Assembly: GCA_963169455.1 (NCBI GenBank)
Contig: CAUJDW010000162.1
Location: 20,357 to 84,356 of the forward strand
DNA from: Bacteroidota bacterium
Lineage (GTDB): Bacteria; Bacteroidota; Bacteroidia; Chitinophagales; Saprospiraceae
DNA length: 64,000 nucleotides
Direction of reading: 5' to 3'
Shown: piece by piece, positions 36,526-45,939 of the stretch
How positions within the stretch are numbered: the first letter of the stretch is position 1
Layout of the letters: each line of letters begins with the position of its first letter
The notes under the pieces: model-generated
The model's database searches: none
What the model was told of the DNA's origin: nothing
The model's input: the letters and a program-made list of their open reading frames with translations, nothing else
Program-made: the position numbers and the translations under genes

Positions 36526-38061
36526 TCAGGATGGCCTGCCGCTTAGGGATACGGCCAACTCTTCCCCCAACTCCCGAATATATGCGGGAAAGCCGTCAAT
36601 ATCCCCGGTAGTCGTCCGGAAATTCACGATGCACATGCGCAGGGCGAACTTCCCGCCGATGATGGCTTTGGAAATAAAGTAGTCCCCGCCCGCCTCTATG
36701 CGGTTCAGGATGGCCTCGTTCAATTGGTTAAGCCTGGCCTGAACGGCCTCCTCACCCAGCCGGGGCCTCCATGCCGGCGGCACATAGCGGAAGGTGGCGA
36801 TGCTCAGGTGTCGGGTGAAGGTTTCAAAATCCTCCTGCCCGCTGAACAGTTCAAAAGCGTACTGGGCCAGGCGGATATCTTCCCTGATCAGTTCACGCTG
36901 CCCTTCCTCTCCCAGGTGATGGGCCGAAAGCCACACCTTGAGCGCCCGGAAGCCGCGGGAGTTCTGCGGGCCGTAGTCCACGTAGTTCAGTTCCTGCTGT
37001 TCGAAGTTGTAATAGGGCGGGTGAAAGGAAAATGCCTGCGTCAGATGCCGGGGGTCCTTCACCAGCGTACAGCCCGCTTCCAGGGGAGCGTACAGCCATT
37101 TGTGGGGGTCGACGGCGATGGAGTCTGCGGCGTTCAGCCCTTCGAACAGCTCCTGAAATTCCGGCAAACCTACGGCGAAACCGCCGTAGGCGCCGTCGAC
37201 ATGAAACCACAGGTTGAATTGATTGCATATTTCCGCTATGTCCGCCATGGGGTCAACTGCCCCGGTGCTGACCGTGCCGGCTGTGCCGACAACCAGAAAA
37301 GGCTGCCGGCCGGCCTGTATGTCTTCCTCTATGCTTTCCTTCAGTTTGCCGGGCCTCATCCTGCCTTCCGCGTCGGTTTCCACCCAGCGGATGCTGCTCA
37401 GGCCCAGGCCGTACAGGGCGGCGGCCTTTTGTATCCAGGTGTGTGTTTCCCGGGAACAATACAGGCAGAGTGCTTTTCCGAGGTTTTGCAGGCCTTTTTC
37501 CTGGAGCTGGGGGCCGGCTTTTTCGCGCATCGCGGCCAGAAAGCCGATCTGGTTGGCCATGTTGCCGCCGCTCACCATCAGCCCGCCGCCGGCGGGGTAG
37601 CCCATGAAGCGGGCGATCCATTCCACCGCCTGTTTTTCGATTTCCGTAGCGACGGGCGAAAGCGCCCAGGCGCTGACATTGGCGTTGACGGCTGAGGCCA
37701 GGAAGTCGCCGAGCACCCCCAGGGGCGCCGGAGAAGAGGTGATATACCCCCAGAACTTCGGGTGCCCGTTGAACAGGGAGTACTCGAACAGCAAAGAGGC
37801 GGTGCGCTCCAGCAGTTCGCCGGCATCCTGGCCGCCGGGGCCGGAAGCGGTGATCTCTTCGAGCATCTGCCTGATCTCTTCGCTGCCGGCCGGTTTTTTT
37901 ACCGGCAAATGGGGAATCTCCTGAAAGTGCCGGGCGATCCTGTCGGCCAGGAAATATCCCAGCTCCCGGAAGGTTTCAGCGCCGGGTTCAATTTTCCCAA
38001 ACCTGGCGGATGGGGTTGTGGTCGGTATGGCCATATTCATGGGATTGTGCGTTTTCATCAA
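36526..38061 (-). CDS. PLP-dependent group II amino-acid decarboxylase (aromatic-L-amino-acid/glutamate decarboxylase-like)
   Basis: GHPKFWGYITSSPAPLGVLGDFLASAVN...HVDGAYGGFAVGLPEFQ...ADSIAVDPHKWLYAPLEAGC (PLP Lys motif). Confidence 0.9.
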   Translation of the reverse strand: MMKTHNPMNMAIPTTTPSARFGKIEPGAETFRELGYFLADRIARHFQEIPHLPVKKPAGSEEIRQMLEEITASGPGGQDAGELLERTASLLFEYSLFNGHPKFWGYITSSPAPLGVLGDFLASAVNANVSAWALSPVATEIEKQAVEWIARFMGYPAGGGLMVSGGNMANQIGFLAAMREKAGPQLQEKGLQNLGKALCLYCSRETHTWIQKAAALYGLGLSSIRWVETDAEGRMRPGKLKESIEEDIQAGRQPFLVVGTAGTVSTGAVDPMADIAEICNQFNLWFHVDGAYGGFAVGLPEFQELFEGLNAADSIAVDPHKWLYAPLEAGCTLVKDPRHLTQAFSFHPPYYNFEQQELNYVDYGPQNSRGFRALKVWLSAHHLGEEGQRELIREDIRLAQYAFELFSGQEDFETFTRHLSIATFRYVPPAWRPRLGEEAVQARLNQLNEAILNRIEAGGDYFISKAIIGGKFALRMCIVNFRTTTGDIDGFPAYIRELGEELAVSLSGRPS

Positions 38062-38866
38062 TGCCTTCGAAGAGGCAGCTTTCCACCTGCCGCCCGCCGT
38101 TTACCAGGCTGAAGGCCCGGTAGTACTCCTGCTGCCCCCACAGAGTGAGGTGCTGGGCTTCCGTCAGCTGTTCGAGTTTGCCGTATATGGCCATCTGGGT
38201 TTTGTGGCGCCGGATGGCCTCCCAGGCGGTTCGCCAGTGCCGGGAGGTATCGATGCGGGTGGTGATGGCCCAGTCGGGGTAGGGCGCTGCCACGCGCCTT
38301 ATGCCGTCCACATTCGAGGCCAGTTCTTTGAAGGCCGCCTGAAACACCTCCCATTTGGCGGAGGGCCAGGCCATGTAATAAAGTTTGGAGACGCTGTGCG
38401 GCAAAAGCCCAAGGGTTTCGAAAAAGGGGTCGGCCGCTTTGACGACGGCTGCGGTGGTGAACTGGGAGATGGCGATGTGGTCGGGGTGCCCATAGCCGCC
38501 TTCGGGGCCGAAAGTGATGACCACCTGTGGCCTTACCCTCCTGATGCTCCGGCTGATCCTGGCGATGATCTCCGCAGGCCGGGCCTGGTCCAGCATCCCG
38601 TCGATGTAGCCCAGGAAGTTTACCTCCGTTAGCCGCAGGATTGCTGCCGCATCCAGCAGCTCGCGGGCCCGCGCCTGGCCGACGACGGCCATGCCGGGTG
38701 ATTCTTTGGCTGTCCCGAACCGCCCCCTTTCGCCTTTGGTGGCCATGAGCAGGTGCGTTTCCACGCCTTCGGCGGCGTATCGGGCCAATGTGCCGCCCAT
38801 ACCCAATGATTCATCATCGGGATGGGCGACAACACACATAAGCCGCTTGTTAATAAATGGTTTCAT
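37988..38866 (-). CDS. PIG-L family deacetylase (LmbE-like)
   Basis: CVVAHPDDESLGMGGTLARYAAEGVETHLLMATKGERG...FGPEGGYGHPDHIAIS. Confidence 0.92.
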   Translation of the reverse strand: MKPFINKRLMCVVAHPDDESLGMGGTLARYAAEGVETHLLMATKGERGRFGTAKESPGMAVVGQARARELLDAAAILRLTEVNFLGYIDGMLDQARPAEIIARISRSIRRVRPQVVITFGPEGGYGHPDHIAISQFTTAAVVKAADPFFETLGLLPHSVSKLYYMAWPSAKWEVFQAAFKELASNVDGIRRVAAPYPDWAITTRIDTSRHWRTAWEAIRRHKTQMAIYGKLEQLTEAQHLTLWGQQEYYRAFSLVNGGRQVESCLFEGIDENAQSHEYGHTDHNPIRQVWEN

Positions 38867-39159
38867 TTGATTGCCCAGGTTTCAGGTGTTTTAAAAATGC
38901 CGGGTGATTTCTTTGATGCAAAACTAAGGGGAAAACCCTTCCGGGCCAAACGCAGATGATTCATCGGGCTGTCCGGCCTAGCCGTTGGAGGTTTTTTTGA
39001 GTTTGGGAGTAACTATTTGGAACGCGGGCCTCCCTAATTAAGCGGCGCCGCTCACTCAACCAGAGGTACTCCTGAATAAAGGCAGGTTCAAGCTTTAAAC
39101 CGAAAGCTGCAATTTTGAACCATCCAAGCAAAACCTATTAATCCACTCAATTTCGGCCC

Positions 39160-40458
39160 ATGTCACCACACCTTACCCTACCCGAAGCCGACACGCTCCA
39201 TCACCTCGAGCATCTGCAGGCCATCACCCACTGCACCAACGACGCCATTATCTCCTCCGACGAGCAGGGCTGCATCCTGTCGTGGAACCCTGCCGCAGAA
39301 AAGCTCTTCGGTTATCCGGAAGAGGAGGCCATTGGGCGCCCCATTTCCATCATTATCCCCGAGCAGTTCAGGGAGCAACACGAGGAGGGCATCCGCCGGG
39401 CGGCCAGAGGCGGCCCGCGCCGCGTCATCGGGAGCACGGCAGAACTGCTGGGGCTGCACCGCGACGGCGGGATTTTCCCCATCGAACTCTCCCTCTCCAC
39501 CTGGCGGTCGGAGGGGCGCTCCTGCTTCGTAGGCATCATCCGCGATATCTCCAGCCGCAAGGAGGCGGAGGCGGAATTGCTCAGAAGCCAGGAACGGCTG
39601 AAAAAACAGGCCCGCAAACTCAGGGCCGCCAACAAGGAGGTGCGCGAAAAAAACGAACAACTGGAAGCCCTGTCCAACAAACTCGCCAAATACCTGTCAC
39701 GGCAGGTCTATGACTCCATCTTCCAGGGCAAGCGGGACGTCAAAATCGAGTCGTACCGCAAAAAACTGACCGTCTTTTTCTCCGACATCCATGATTTTTC
39801 CGGCATGGCCGACCGGGTGGAGCCCGAAGTGCTGACCCTGCTGCTGAACAAATACCTCGACGAGATGTCCAAAATCGCCCTGGAATACGGCGGCACCATT
39901 GACAAATACATCGGCGACGCCATCATGATCTTTTTCGGCGACCCGGAAAGCCGCGGGGAAAAGGAGGACGCCGTCGCCTGTGTCAAAATGGCGCTGGCCA
40001 TGAAGCACCGGATGGCCTGCCTGCAAAAGGAATGGGAAGTGCTCGGTATCGGGCGGCCCTTTCAGGTGCGCATGGGCATCAATTCCGGCTACTGCACAGT
40101 CGGCAATTTCGGCTCGGAAGAAAGGCTCGACTACACCATAGTGGGCGGCGAGGTCAACCTCGCCAGCCGCCTGGAAAACGCTGCGGAAGTGGGCCAGATA
40201 CTCATCTCGCGCCACACCTACGGGCTGGTCAAGGATGAAATCTCCTGCCGCAAAAACGGGGAGCTCAAGCTGAAAGGCATCACCTACCCCGTGCAGGCCT
40301 ACGAAGTGCTGGGGCTGCCGGGCGAGATGGAAGAGGAGCAGCCGCTCCTGAAAAGGGAACTGGAAGGCTTTCAGCTCCTGATCGATTTCCAGAAGCTTTC
40401 CGGCCCCGACAAACTGGCGGCCAGAGATTTGCTGGAGCAGGCGATCGCCCGCCTTTAA
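39160..40458 (+). CDS. PAS domain-containing adenylate/guanylate cyclase
   Basis: PAS (AIISSDEQGCILSWNPAAEKLFGYPEEEAIGRPISIIIP) plus class III cyclase (VFFSDIHDFSGMADRVEPEVLTLLLNKYLDEM...GGTIDKYIGDAIMIFFGDP). Confidence 0.9.
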   Translation: MSPHLTLPEADTLHHLEHLQAITHCTNDAIISSDEQGCILSWNPAAEKLFGYPEEEAIGRPISIIIPEQFREQHEEGIRRAARGGPRRVIGSTAELLGLHRDGGIFPIELSLSTWRSEGRSCFVGIIRDISSRKEAEAELLRSQERLKKQARKLRAANKEVREKNEQLEALSNKLAKYLSRQVYDSIFQGKRDVKIESYRKKLTVFFSDIHDFSGMADRVEPEVLTLLLNKYLDEMSKIALEYGGTIDKYIGDAIMIFFGDPESRGEKEDAVACVKMALAMKHRMACLQKEWEVLGIGRPFQVRMGINSGYCTVGNFGSEERLDYTIVGGEVNLASRLENAAEVGQILISRHTYGLVKDEISCRKNGELKLKGITYPVQAYEVLGLPGEMEEEQPLLKRELEGFQLLIDFQKLSGPDKLAARDLLEQAIARL

Positions 40459-41195
40459 TGGTCGGCCTTGATCATCTTCAGGAGTTCGTCCTTCCGGTTT
40501 CTGGCTACCGGGAGGGTCATTTTGTTGGACAGCAACAGGTAGCCGCCGTCAGCCCGCACGTATTCCCTGATGTGTTGCAGGTTGACGAGGTGTGAGTGGT
40601 GCGCCCGGAAGAAATTGAAAGGCGCCAGCCATTCCTCCACGTCCTTGAGCGTTTTGGAGATCAGCTTTTTGCGGCCGTTCGTCAGGTGGATCATCGTGTA
40701 GTTGCTGTCCGAAGAGCAAAGAATGATATCTTCCGGAGCGACGAACTCGATGCTCTCCTTGGTGGCCAGGGCGATCCTGTCGGGCATGGGGGGGCTGTCT
40801 TTCTGGTTGCTGAAAAGCACCTGCATAGGCTTTCCGGCTTTGCGTTTGTACTTTTCGATGGCCTCTTTCAGTTCCTGGTTCTGGACCGGTTTGAGCAGAT
40901 AGTCCAGCGCATTGGCTTTGACAGCCCGGATGCCGAACTCGTCATAGGCCGTAGTGAAAATGACCTCGAAGGGGGGCTGCCCGCCGAATTCCTCCAGGAT
41001 TTCAAAACCGTTCAGCCGGGGCATTTCGATATCCAGGAAAACCAAGCCCGGCGGGTTTTCCCGCAGGTACTCCAGCGCCTCATGGGAGTCGGTGAACTGG
41101 GCCGCCACCTCTACTTCGGGGCAAAATTTTTCGAGCTTCCAGGCCAGGGTGGCCAGGGAGTGTTTTTCGTCATCAACTAAAACGGCTTTTATCAT
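40455..41195 (-). CDS. LytTR-family response regulator
   Basis: Receiver (AVLVDDEKHSLATLAWKLEKFCPEVEV...VFLDIEMPRLNGFEILEEF) plus LytTR (FFRAHHSHLVNLQHIREYVRADGGYLLLSNKMTLPVARNRKDELL). Confidence 0.93.
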   Translation of the reverse strand: MIKAVLVDDEKHSLATLAWKLEKFCPEVEVAAQFTDSHEALEYLRENPPGLVFLDIEMPRLNGFEILEEFGGQPPFEVIFTTAYDEFGIRAVKANALDYLLKPVQNQELKEAIEKYKRKAGKPMQVLFSNQKDSPPMPDRIALATKESIEFVAPEDIILCSSDSNYTMIHLTNGRKKLISKTLKDVEEWLAPFNFFRAHHSHLVNLQHIREYVRADGGYLLLSNKMTLPVARNRKDELLKMIKADH

Positions 41196-41207
41196 GGCGT
41201 GAGGTTT

Positions 41208-44200
41208 TTAGAGCGGAATGAGCAGTTCGACCCTCGTGCCCGCCGCTTCTCCGCTTTTGGTTTTCAGGTCGTAGATATGCACCGAAGCATTGGCCTTTGA
41301 AATTTTGTTCAGCAGGGAAAGGCGGTCGCTGGTGATCTTCATTCCGAAAGATTTCCGCAGGGCGCCCGACTTCGACCTGATCTGGCTGGCAGCTTCCCGC
41401 CCGATGCCGTTGTCTTCGATGATGCAAAGCAGATGGCCGTTATCGCGCCTGATGGAGAGGTCCAGTTTTCCCTTTTCTCCTTTTTTCTGCATCAGCCCAT
41501 GCCAGATGGCGTTTTCGACATAGGGCTGCATCAGCATGGGCGGCAGCAGGACGCTTTCCATATCCAGGCCCGTTTCTATTTTCACTTCGTAGTCGAAGAG
41601 ATTGTCGAAGCGCATGCTTTCCATTTCGATGTAGAGCCGCAGTGCTTCGAGCTCGTCTTTCAGGGGCACGGTGGTGCTTTTGGAGTTCTGCAGGATCAGC
41701 CGGATGAGCCGGGAAAAACGGTTCAGGTAATCGGTTGCTTTTTCCTGTTCGTTATGGATGATGTAGTACTCAATGGAATTGAGGCTGTTGAAGATGAAAT
41801 GCGGGTTCATCTGCGCCCGGAGTGCGCTCAGCTCCACATCCGCCAGTTTTCGCTCGTATTCCGACTTGAGGCGTTCCTCCTTTCTCACCTGCCCGATCTT
41901 GTAGCGGTAGGCCAGCCAGGCCAGGCTCAGCAGGGCGAAGCCAGCCAGCGACCAGAACCACCAGGTTTTCCACCACACCGTCGAAATGTGGATGAACATA
42001 CTGAAGGGTTGCCCGTATGACAGGCCCTCACTGTTGATGGCCCTGATTTTAAAAACGTAATCACCCCCCGGAACGTTGGTGTAGGCGGCGAACTTCCGCC
42101 CGGCGCCATCCTGCCACTCATCGTCGAAACCTTCCAGTTTGTAGAAATACTGGATGTCGGAGGGCATGTTGTAGGCGATGGAGGAAAATTCAAAGGAAAA
42201 AAAGTTTTGCCGGTGGCTCAGGAACACGCTGTCGGGCCGGTAAAAATCGCTTTTCAGGGGCCAGGCTTTGTCGAAGACCCTGAAGACAGTGATGTAGGCT
42301 TTGGGAAGTTCCTGGTTGATGAGGAGTTTTTCCGGGTAAAAGAAGGCCAGGGATTTTCGTTTGCCGACGGCCAGGGCGCCCGACGCCAGTTGGGTGCAGG
42401 CGTCGTCATAGCTGCCCAGCCCGTAGTCCAGGTCGAAGTGTTCCTCGAATTTCCGGGTGAGGGTATTAAAGCGCTGAATGGCCTCGTCGGTAAATACCAG
42501 GAGCTGGCTGCCCAGCAGTTTCACCATCCACACTTCTTTCCCGATCAGGCCGTCGGCGCGGGTGTAGTGGCGGATTATCCCGAGGGCTGCGCTGTCGGCG
42601 TGGGCCTGCCCGAGGCTGTTGTGGTTGGTGGCCACCCAGATTTCGCCCGTCGGGCTGGCCTCCAGATGGCCCATGCCCCGATAAGCCCTCGTGCTGCCAG
42701 ACTGGTAGGGGACGTAGAGGAATTCGTTTTTAGCCCGCATATATACCAGCAGCCCGTTGTTCTCCCGCATCCAGATATTCCCGTTTTTGTCCTCTTCGAT
42801 ATGGTCGGCGCCCATGCGCCCCGCCCAGGCTCGTTTCAGTTCTTCGTCGAATGTGTAAATGGCCTGCCGCCGCAGGTCGATCCGCTGGATGGGCCATCCG
42901 TAACCGCTGGCCCAAATAAAACCCAGATGGTCTTTCTGCACCTTGCGCAGGCGGGCGTTCGGTTTGGGCGTTTGCAGGTGAAAACGCTGGAGGCGCGCCG
43001 CTCCCGGCCGGTACATAAAAAAGCCACGGTCTTCCACGAGGAACAGGCTGCCGTCGTCCAGAAATGTCATGTCCCAGCCCTGAAAAACAGTGTCTTCCCG
43101 GGTGAAGAACCCCTCCGGCGGCGGAATAACCGACCACTTACCGCTGGGCTGGTCGAGTATGTAAAGCCCTCTGCCACCCTGCGGCAGGGCGTAGAGTTTT
43201 TTGCCCAGGGTGTCTTCCAGTATCTTTCGGGTAATGCAAAGCAGATTGGCGGATTCCTTTTCGTAATAAGAGGTTTGGAACTGTTGCACCAGCGGGTTAT
43301 ACACAAACACCCCCAGGCCCCTTGAAGCGCTCCATATCCGCTGGGCCTCGTCAATGTAATCGACGCTGTACCACTTGCCCTCCCTGGGGCTGTTTTTCCA
43401 GATTTTGGTGACGCACTTGCGCCGGGAATCGTACAATTGCAGCCCCTTCTGGGAGCTGATCCAGAATTCGTAGTCGGACTTAGGGTGGAAGTTGTTGACG
43501 ATGTCCCTTCTGAAAGTATAGCCTTCGGGCACGCAGCCGGGCTCGAAGTGAGAAACGGCGCCGCTTTCGGGGTCGATCACAAACACGCCTTCGTACCAGA
43601 CGCCGTAGTATGTTTTGCCGTCGGTATGGGGGTAAATGCAGCGGACGCTGTTTGCAAATTCCTGGGTTCTATGATCGGGGTGTTTATACACGAACTGCCG
43701 GCTTTCGCCGGTTATCCGGTTGAAGCGGTAGGCGCCTTTCGACCCCAGCCAGAGGATGCTGTCGTTGCGCGGGTCGGCCTGGATGTCATAGATGGACTGG
43801 CAGGCGGGGTCGTCTTTGCTGAGTATGGCGGGGGGGCAGAAAGCGTGGATAAAATCGTCGGTTTCCGGCCGGTAGCGGTACAACCCGCTTTCGCGGTAAC
43901 CTATCCACAACTGGCCGTCCTTATCTTTGAAAAGGCAGTAAGGATGATTGTCCGGAGGGCCGTTGGCCCGGCCGGGCTGGGGGATGTAGTTTTTGAATGA
44001 TCCCCGTTCGGGGTCGTAGGCCGACAGGTGCGTGGTGGTGGCTACCCATATTTTCCCCATGGCGCTGTCCGGCAGAACATCCATGATGATCTCGTTGGAA
44101 ATCGAGGTGGTATCGCCTTCGTGGGGCAGGAAAACCTGTATCACCGAACCGTCGAAGCGGCACAGGCCCTTGTTTGTGCCGATCCAGATAAACCCCTGGT

Positions 44201-44357
44201 GGTCCTTGGCCACTTCGCTGATGCCGGAGGAGGGCAGCCCGTTGGTTTCGTTAAGCACCTGTGGAGACTGAAAAAGGGCCTGGGCCAGGCAGGCGGCGGG
44301 CCAGCCTGCGCTGCCGAATAGGAAAAACAGAAACCAGTTTTTTTTCCGGCCAAACAT
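41208..44357 (-). CDS. Two-component propeller/Y_Y_Y sensor with LytS-type histidine kinase domain
   Basis: Repeated propeller blades, Y_Y_Y domain, TM, then LSALRAQMNPHFIFNSLNSIEYYIIHNEQEKATDYLNRFSRLIRLIL...LPPMLMQPYVENAIWHGL. Start at MFGRKKNW. Confidence 0.9.
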   Translation of the reverse strand: MFGRKKNWFLFFLFGSAGWPAACLAQALFQSPQVLNETNGLPSSGISEVAKDHQGFIWIGTNKGLCRFDGSVIQVFLPHEGDTTSISNEIIMDVLPDSAMGKIWVATTTHLSAYDPERGSFKNYIPQPGRANGPPDNHPYCLFKDKDGQLWIGYRESGLYRYRPETDDFIHAFCPPAILSKDDPACQSIYDIQADPRNDSILWLGSKGAYRFNRITGESRQFVYKHPDHRTQEFANSVRCIYPHTDGKTYYGVWYEGVFVIDPESGAVSHFEPGCVPEGYTFRRDIVNNFHPKSDYEFWISSQKGLQLYDSRRKCVTKIWKNSPREGKWYSVDYIDEAQRIWSASRGLGVFVYNPLVQQFQTSYYEKESANLLCITRKILEDTLGKKLYALPQGGRGLYILDQPSGKWSVIPPPEGFFTREDTVFQGWDMTFLDDGSLFLVEDRGFFMYRPGAARLQRFHLQTPKPNARLRKVQKDHLGFIWASGYGWPIQRIDLRRQAIYTFDEELKRAWAGRMGADHIEEDKNGNIWMRENNGLLVYMRAKNEFLYVPYQSGSTRAYRGMGHLEASPTGEIWVATNHNSLGQAHADSAALGIIRHYTRADGLIGKEVWMVKLLGSQLLVFTDEAIQRFNTLTRKFEEHFDLDYGLGSYDDACTQLASGALAVGKRKSLAFFYPEKLLINQELPKAYITVFRVFDKAWPLKSDFYRPDSVFLSHRQNFFSFEFSSIAYNMPSDIQYFYKLEGFDDEWQDGAGRKFAAYTNVPGGDYVFKIRAINSEGLSYGQPFSMFIHISTVWWKTWWFWSLAGFALLSLAWLAYRYKIGQVRKEERLKSEYERKLADVELSALRAQMNPHFIFNSLNSIEYYIIHNEQEKATDYLNRFSRLIRLILQNSKSTTVPLKDELEALRLYIEMESMRFDNLFDYEVKIETGLDMESVLLPPMLMQPYVENAIWHGLMQKKGEKGKLDLSIRRDNGHLLCIIEDNGIGREAASQIRSKSGALRKSFGMKITSDRLSLLNKISKANASVHIYDLKTKSGEAAGTRVELLIPL

Positions 44358-44676
44358 GCGCTGCGCGATTTTCCTGTACAGGTACGCTTCCCTCTGGCGG
44401 CAAGGGCGGCCAAATTCCAGGGAAAACCCGGAATCCGGCCGCGTTTTTCTGCTATTGAAGCAGGTATCCACCCAATGCAAGGAAAGCAAGGCCCTTCAGC
44501 ATACACCAGCAAAGATAAGCGATGAGGGCCACCTTGCCATGCTTTTTTATTGCGTTCTTGATCATAATCGTTTGATTTTGAATGCCCATTCAGGCAGGTG
44601 GGGGTGGGCCGGCGGCCCACGAAACCCCGATTGAAACAGCTTTGAAGAGGGGGCAGCACATCCCGCCCCTGCGCTG

Positions 44677-45477
44677 CTACTTGCTCTCCGCGCCGCCTTC
44701 ATCCCGTATGCCCTGCATAATGGTCAGGTAAGACAATTGCTTTTCCTTTTTCCTGAACAGGGCGGGAAAAAGCATCGGCACGATCTGCCGGTAGCGGCGG
44801 TATTGTTCGCCAAACTGATGGATCAGGTCCTTCTCCTCCAGGCGGATGGCGGTAAGGATGTAGGCCGTCAGGCCGCCGGCAAAAAGCAGGTGTGTCGCCG
44901 TCATAACCGGCGCCGACCAGAAGGCCAGCAGGAAGCCCAGATACAGCGGATGGCGCACGTGCTTGTAGAACATCGGCGTGCGGAAGGGCATGTGGGTGTA
45001 GGGCCGGCCCTGGAAATAGAGCCACACCTGCCGCAGGCCGAACAGGTCGAAATGGTTGATCAGGAAAGTGCTGACCAGTACGATCGTCCAGCCCAAACCG
45101 AAGGTGGCGTACAAGGCCCCCTTCAGGAAAGCGCTCTTGACTTCCCACACCGTCCCCCCCAGGGGCTGCCAGAATGCAAAGAGGCATATCAGGCATGCGC
45201 TGGTGAACAGCACGAAGGTGCTCCGCTCAATGGGTTTGGGGACGAACTTCGTCCACCAGCGCTTAAAGGCCGGGCGGGCCATGACGCTGTGCTGCACGCC
45301 AAAGAGGGCAATGAGCAGGAGGTTGACGAGGGCGGCCGTGGCCCGGGAACCCTCCAGCGGCCCGTCGAGGCTCTTGGGTACGAGCAGGTTGCCGGTGAAG
45401 CCGATCAGGTACAGGAATGTGGCGAAGAAGATGAGGTAGGCTACTACCCCATACAAAAGCACTGCAATTCGTTTCAT
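44677..45477 (-). CDS. mddA: Methanethiol S-methyltransferase (MddA-like NnrU/ICMT family)
   Basis: FGVQHSVMARPAFKRWWTKFVPKPIERSTFVLFTSACL...WQPLGGTVWEV...FDLFGLRQVWLYFQGRPYTHMPFRTPMFYKHVRHPLYLGFLLAFWSAPVMT. Confidence 0.85.
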   Translation of the reverse strand: MKRIAVLLYGVVAYLIFFATFLYLIGFTGNLLVPKSLDGPLEGSRATAALVNLLLIALFGVQHSVMARPAFKRWWTKFVPKPIERSTFVLFTSACLICLFAFWQPLGGTVWEVKSAFLKGALYATFGLGWTIVLVSTFLINHFDLFGLRQVWLYFQGRPYTHMPFRTPMFYKHVRHPLYLGFLLAFWSAPVMTATHLLFAGGLTAYILTAIRLEEKDLIHQFGEQYRRYRQIVPMLFPALFRKKEKQLSYLTIMQGIRDEGGAESK

Positions 45478-45939
45478 TAGTCGGTGATTTTTAAATTAGG
45501 TAATCAGGTGTTTTCTCATCAAAGCGGCTCGGATGAAAACAGCCGGGTGATTCCGTTTGACGATACAATATTAAAGGCAGCCGGGAATTTTGCCGCGGCT
45601 CCTTTATTGGATGGCAGGTTTATTGAGTGGGAAGCGCCTGTTGGTTAGTGGCAACCTATTGCTTTGGCATGATACAGGGGAATACTGGAATGCCGGAATA
45701 GTGGCGTCTATTGAGGTGAAAATCTAACAACTCCTGAATGCCGTTTTGGCGGCTCCTGTTAAATCGGCAGGCCCGGGAGTGCAGCATGGGATTTCCCCTC
45801 TGCCGGGGATTGCCATTTCAGAGCATAGCCTGAGTACATGCTTTAACCAGGCGGGGAGACGAGCTGGCCTGGTGAGGAGGAGACGAGGTGAGCTCCAGCC
45901 TAACCTGTAACCCTGTAACCCTGCAACCAGCCCCCCGGC

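Noticed and set aside
45640-45935. Possible structured RNA or decayed gene in the 45.5-45.9 kb intergenic region
   Set aside because: Only weak short repeats (AACCTGTAACCCTGTAACC) and no convincing stem or ORF could be supported by eye.
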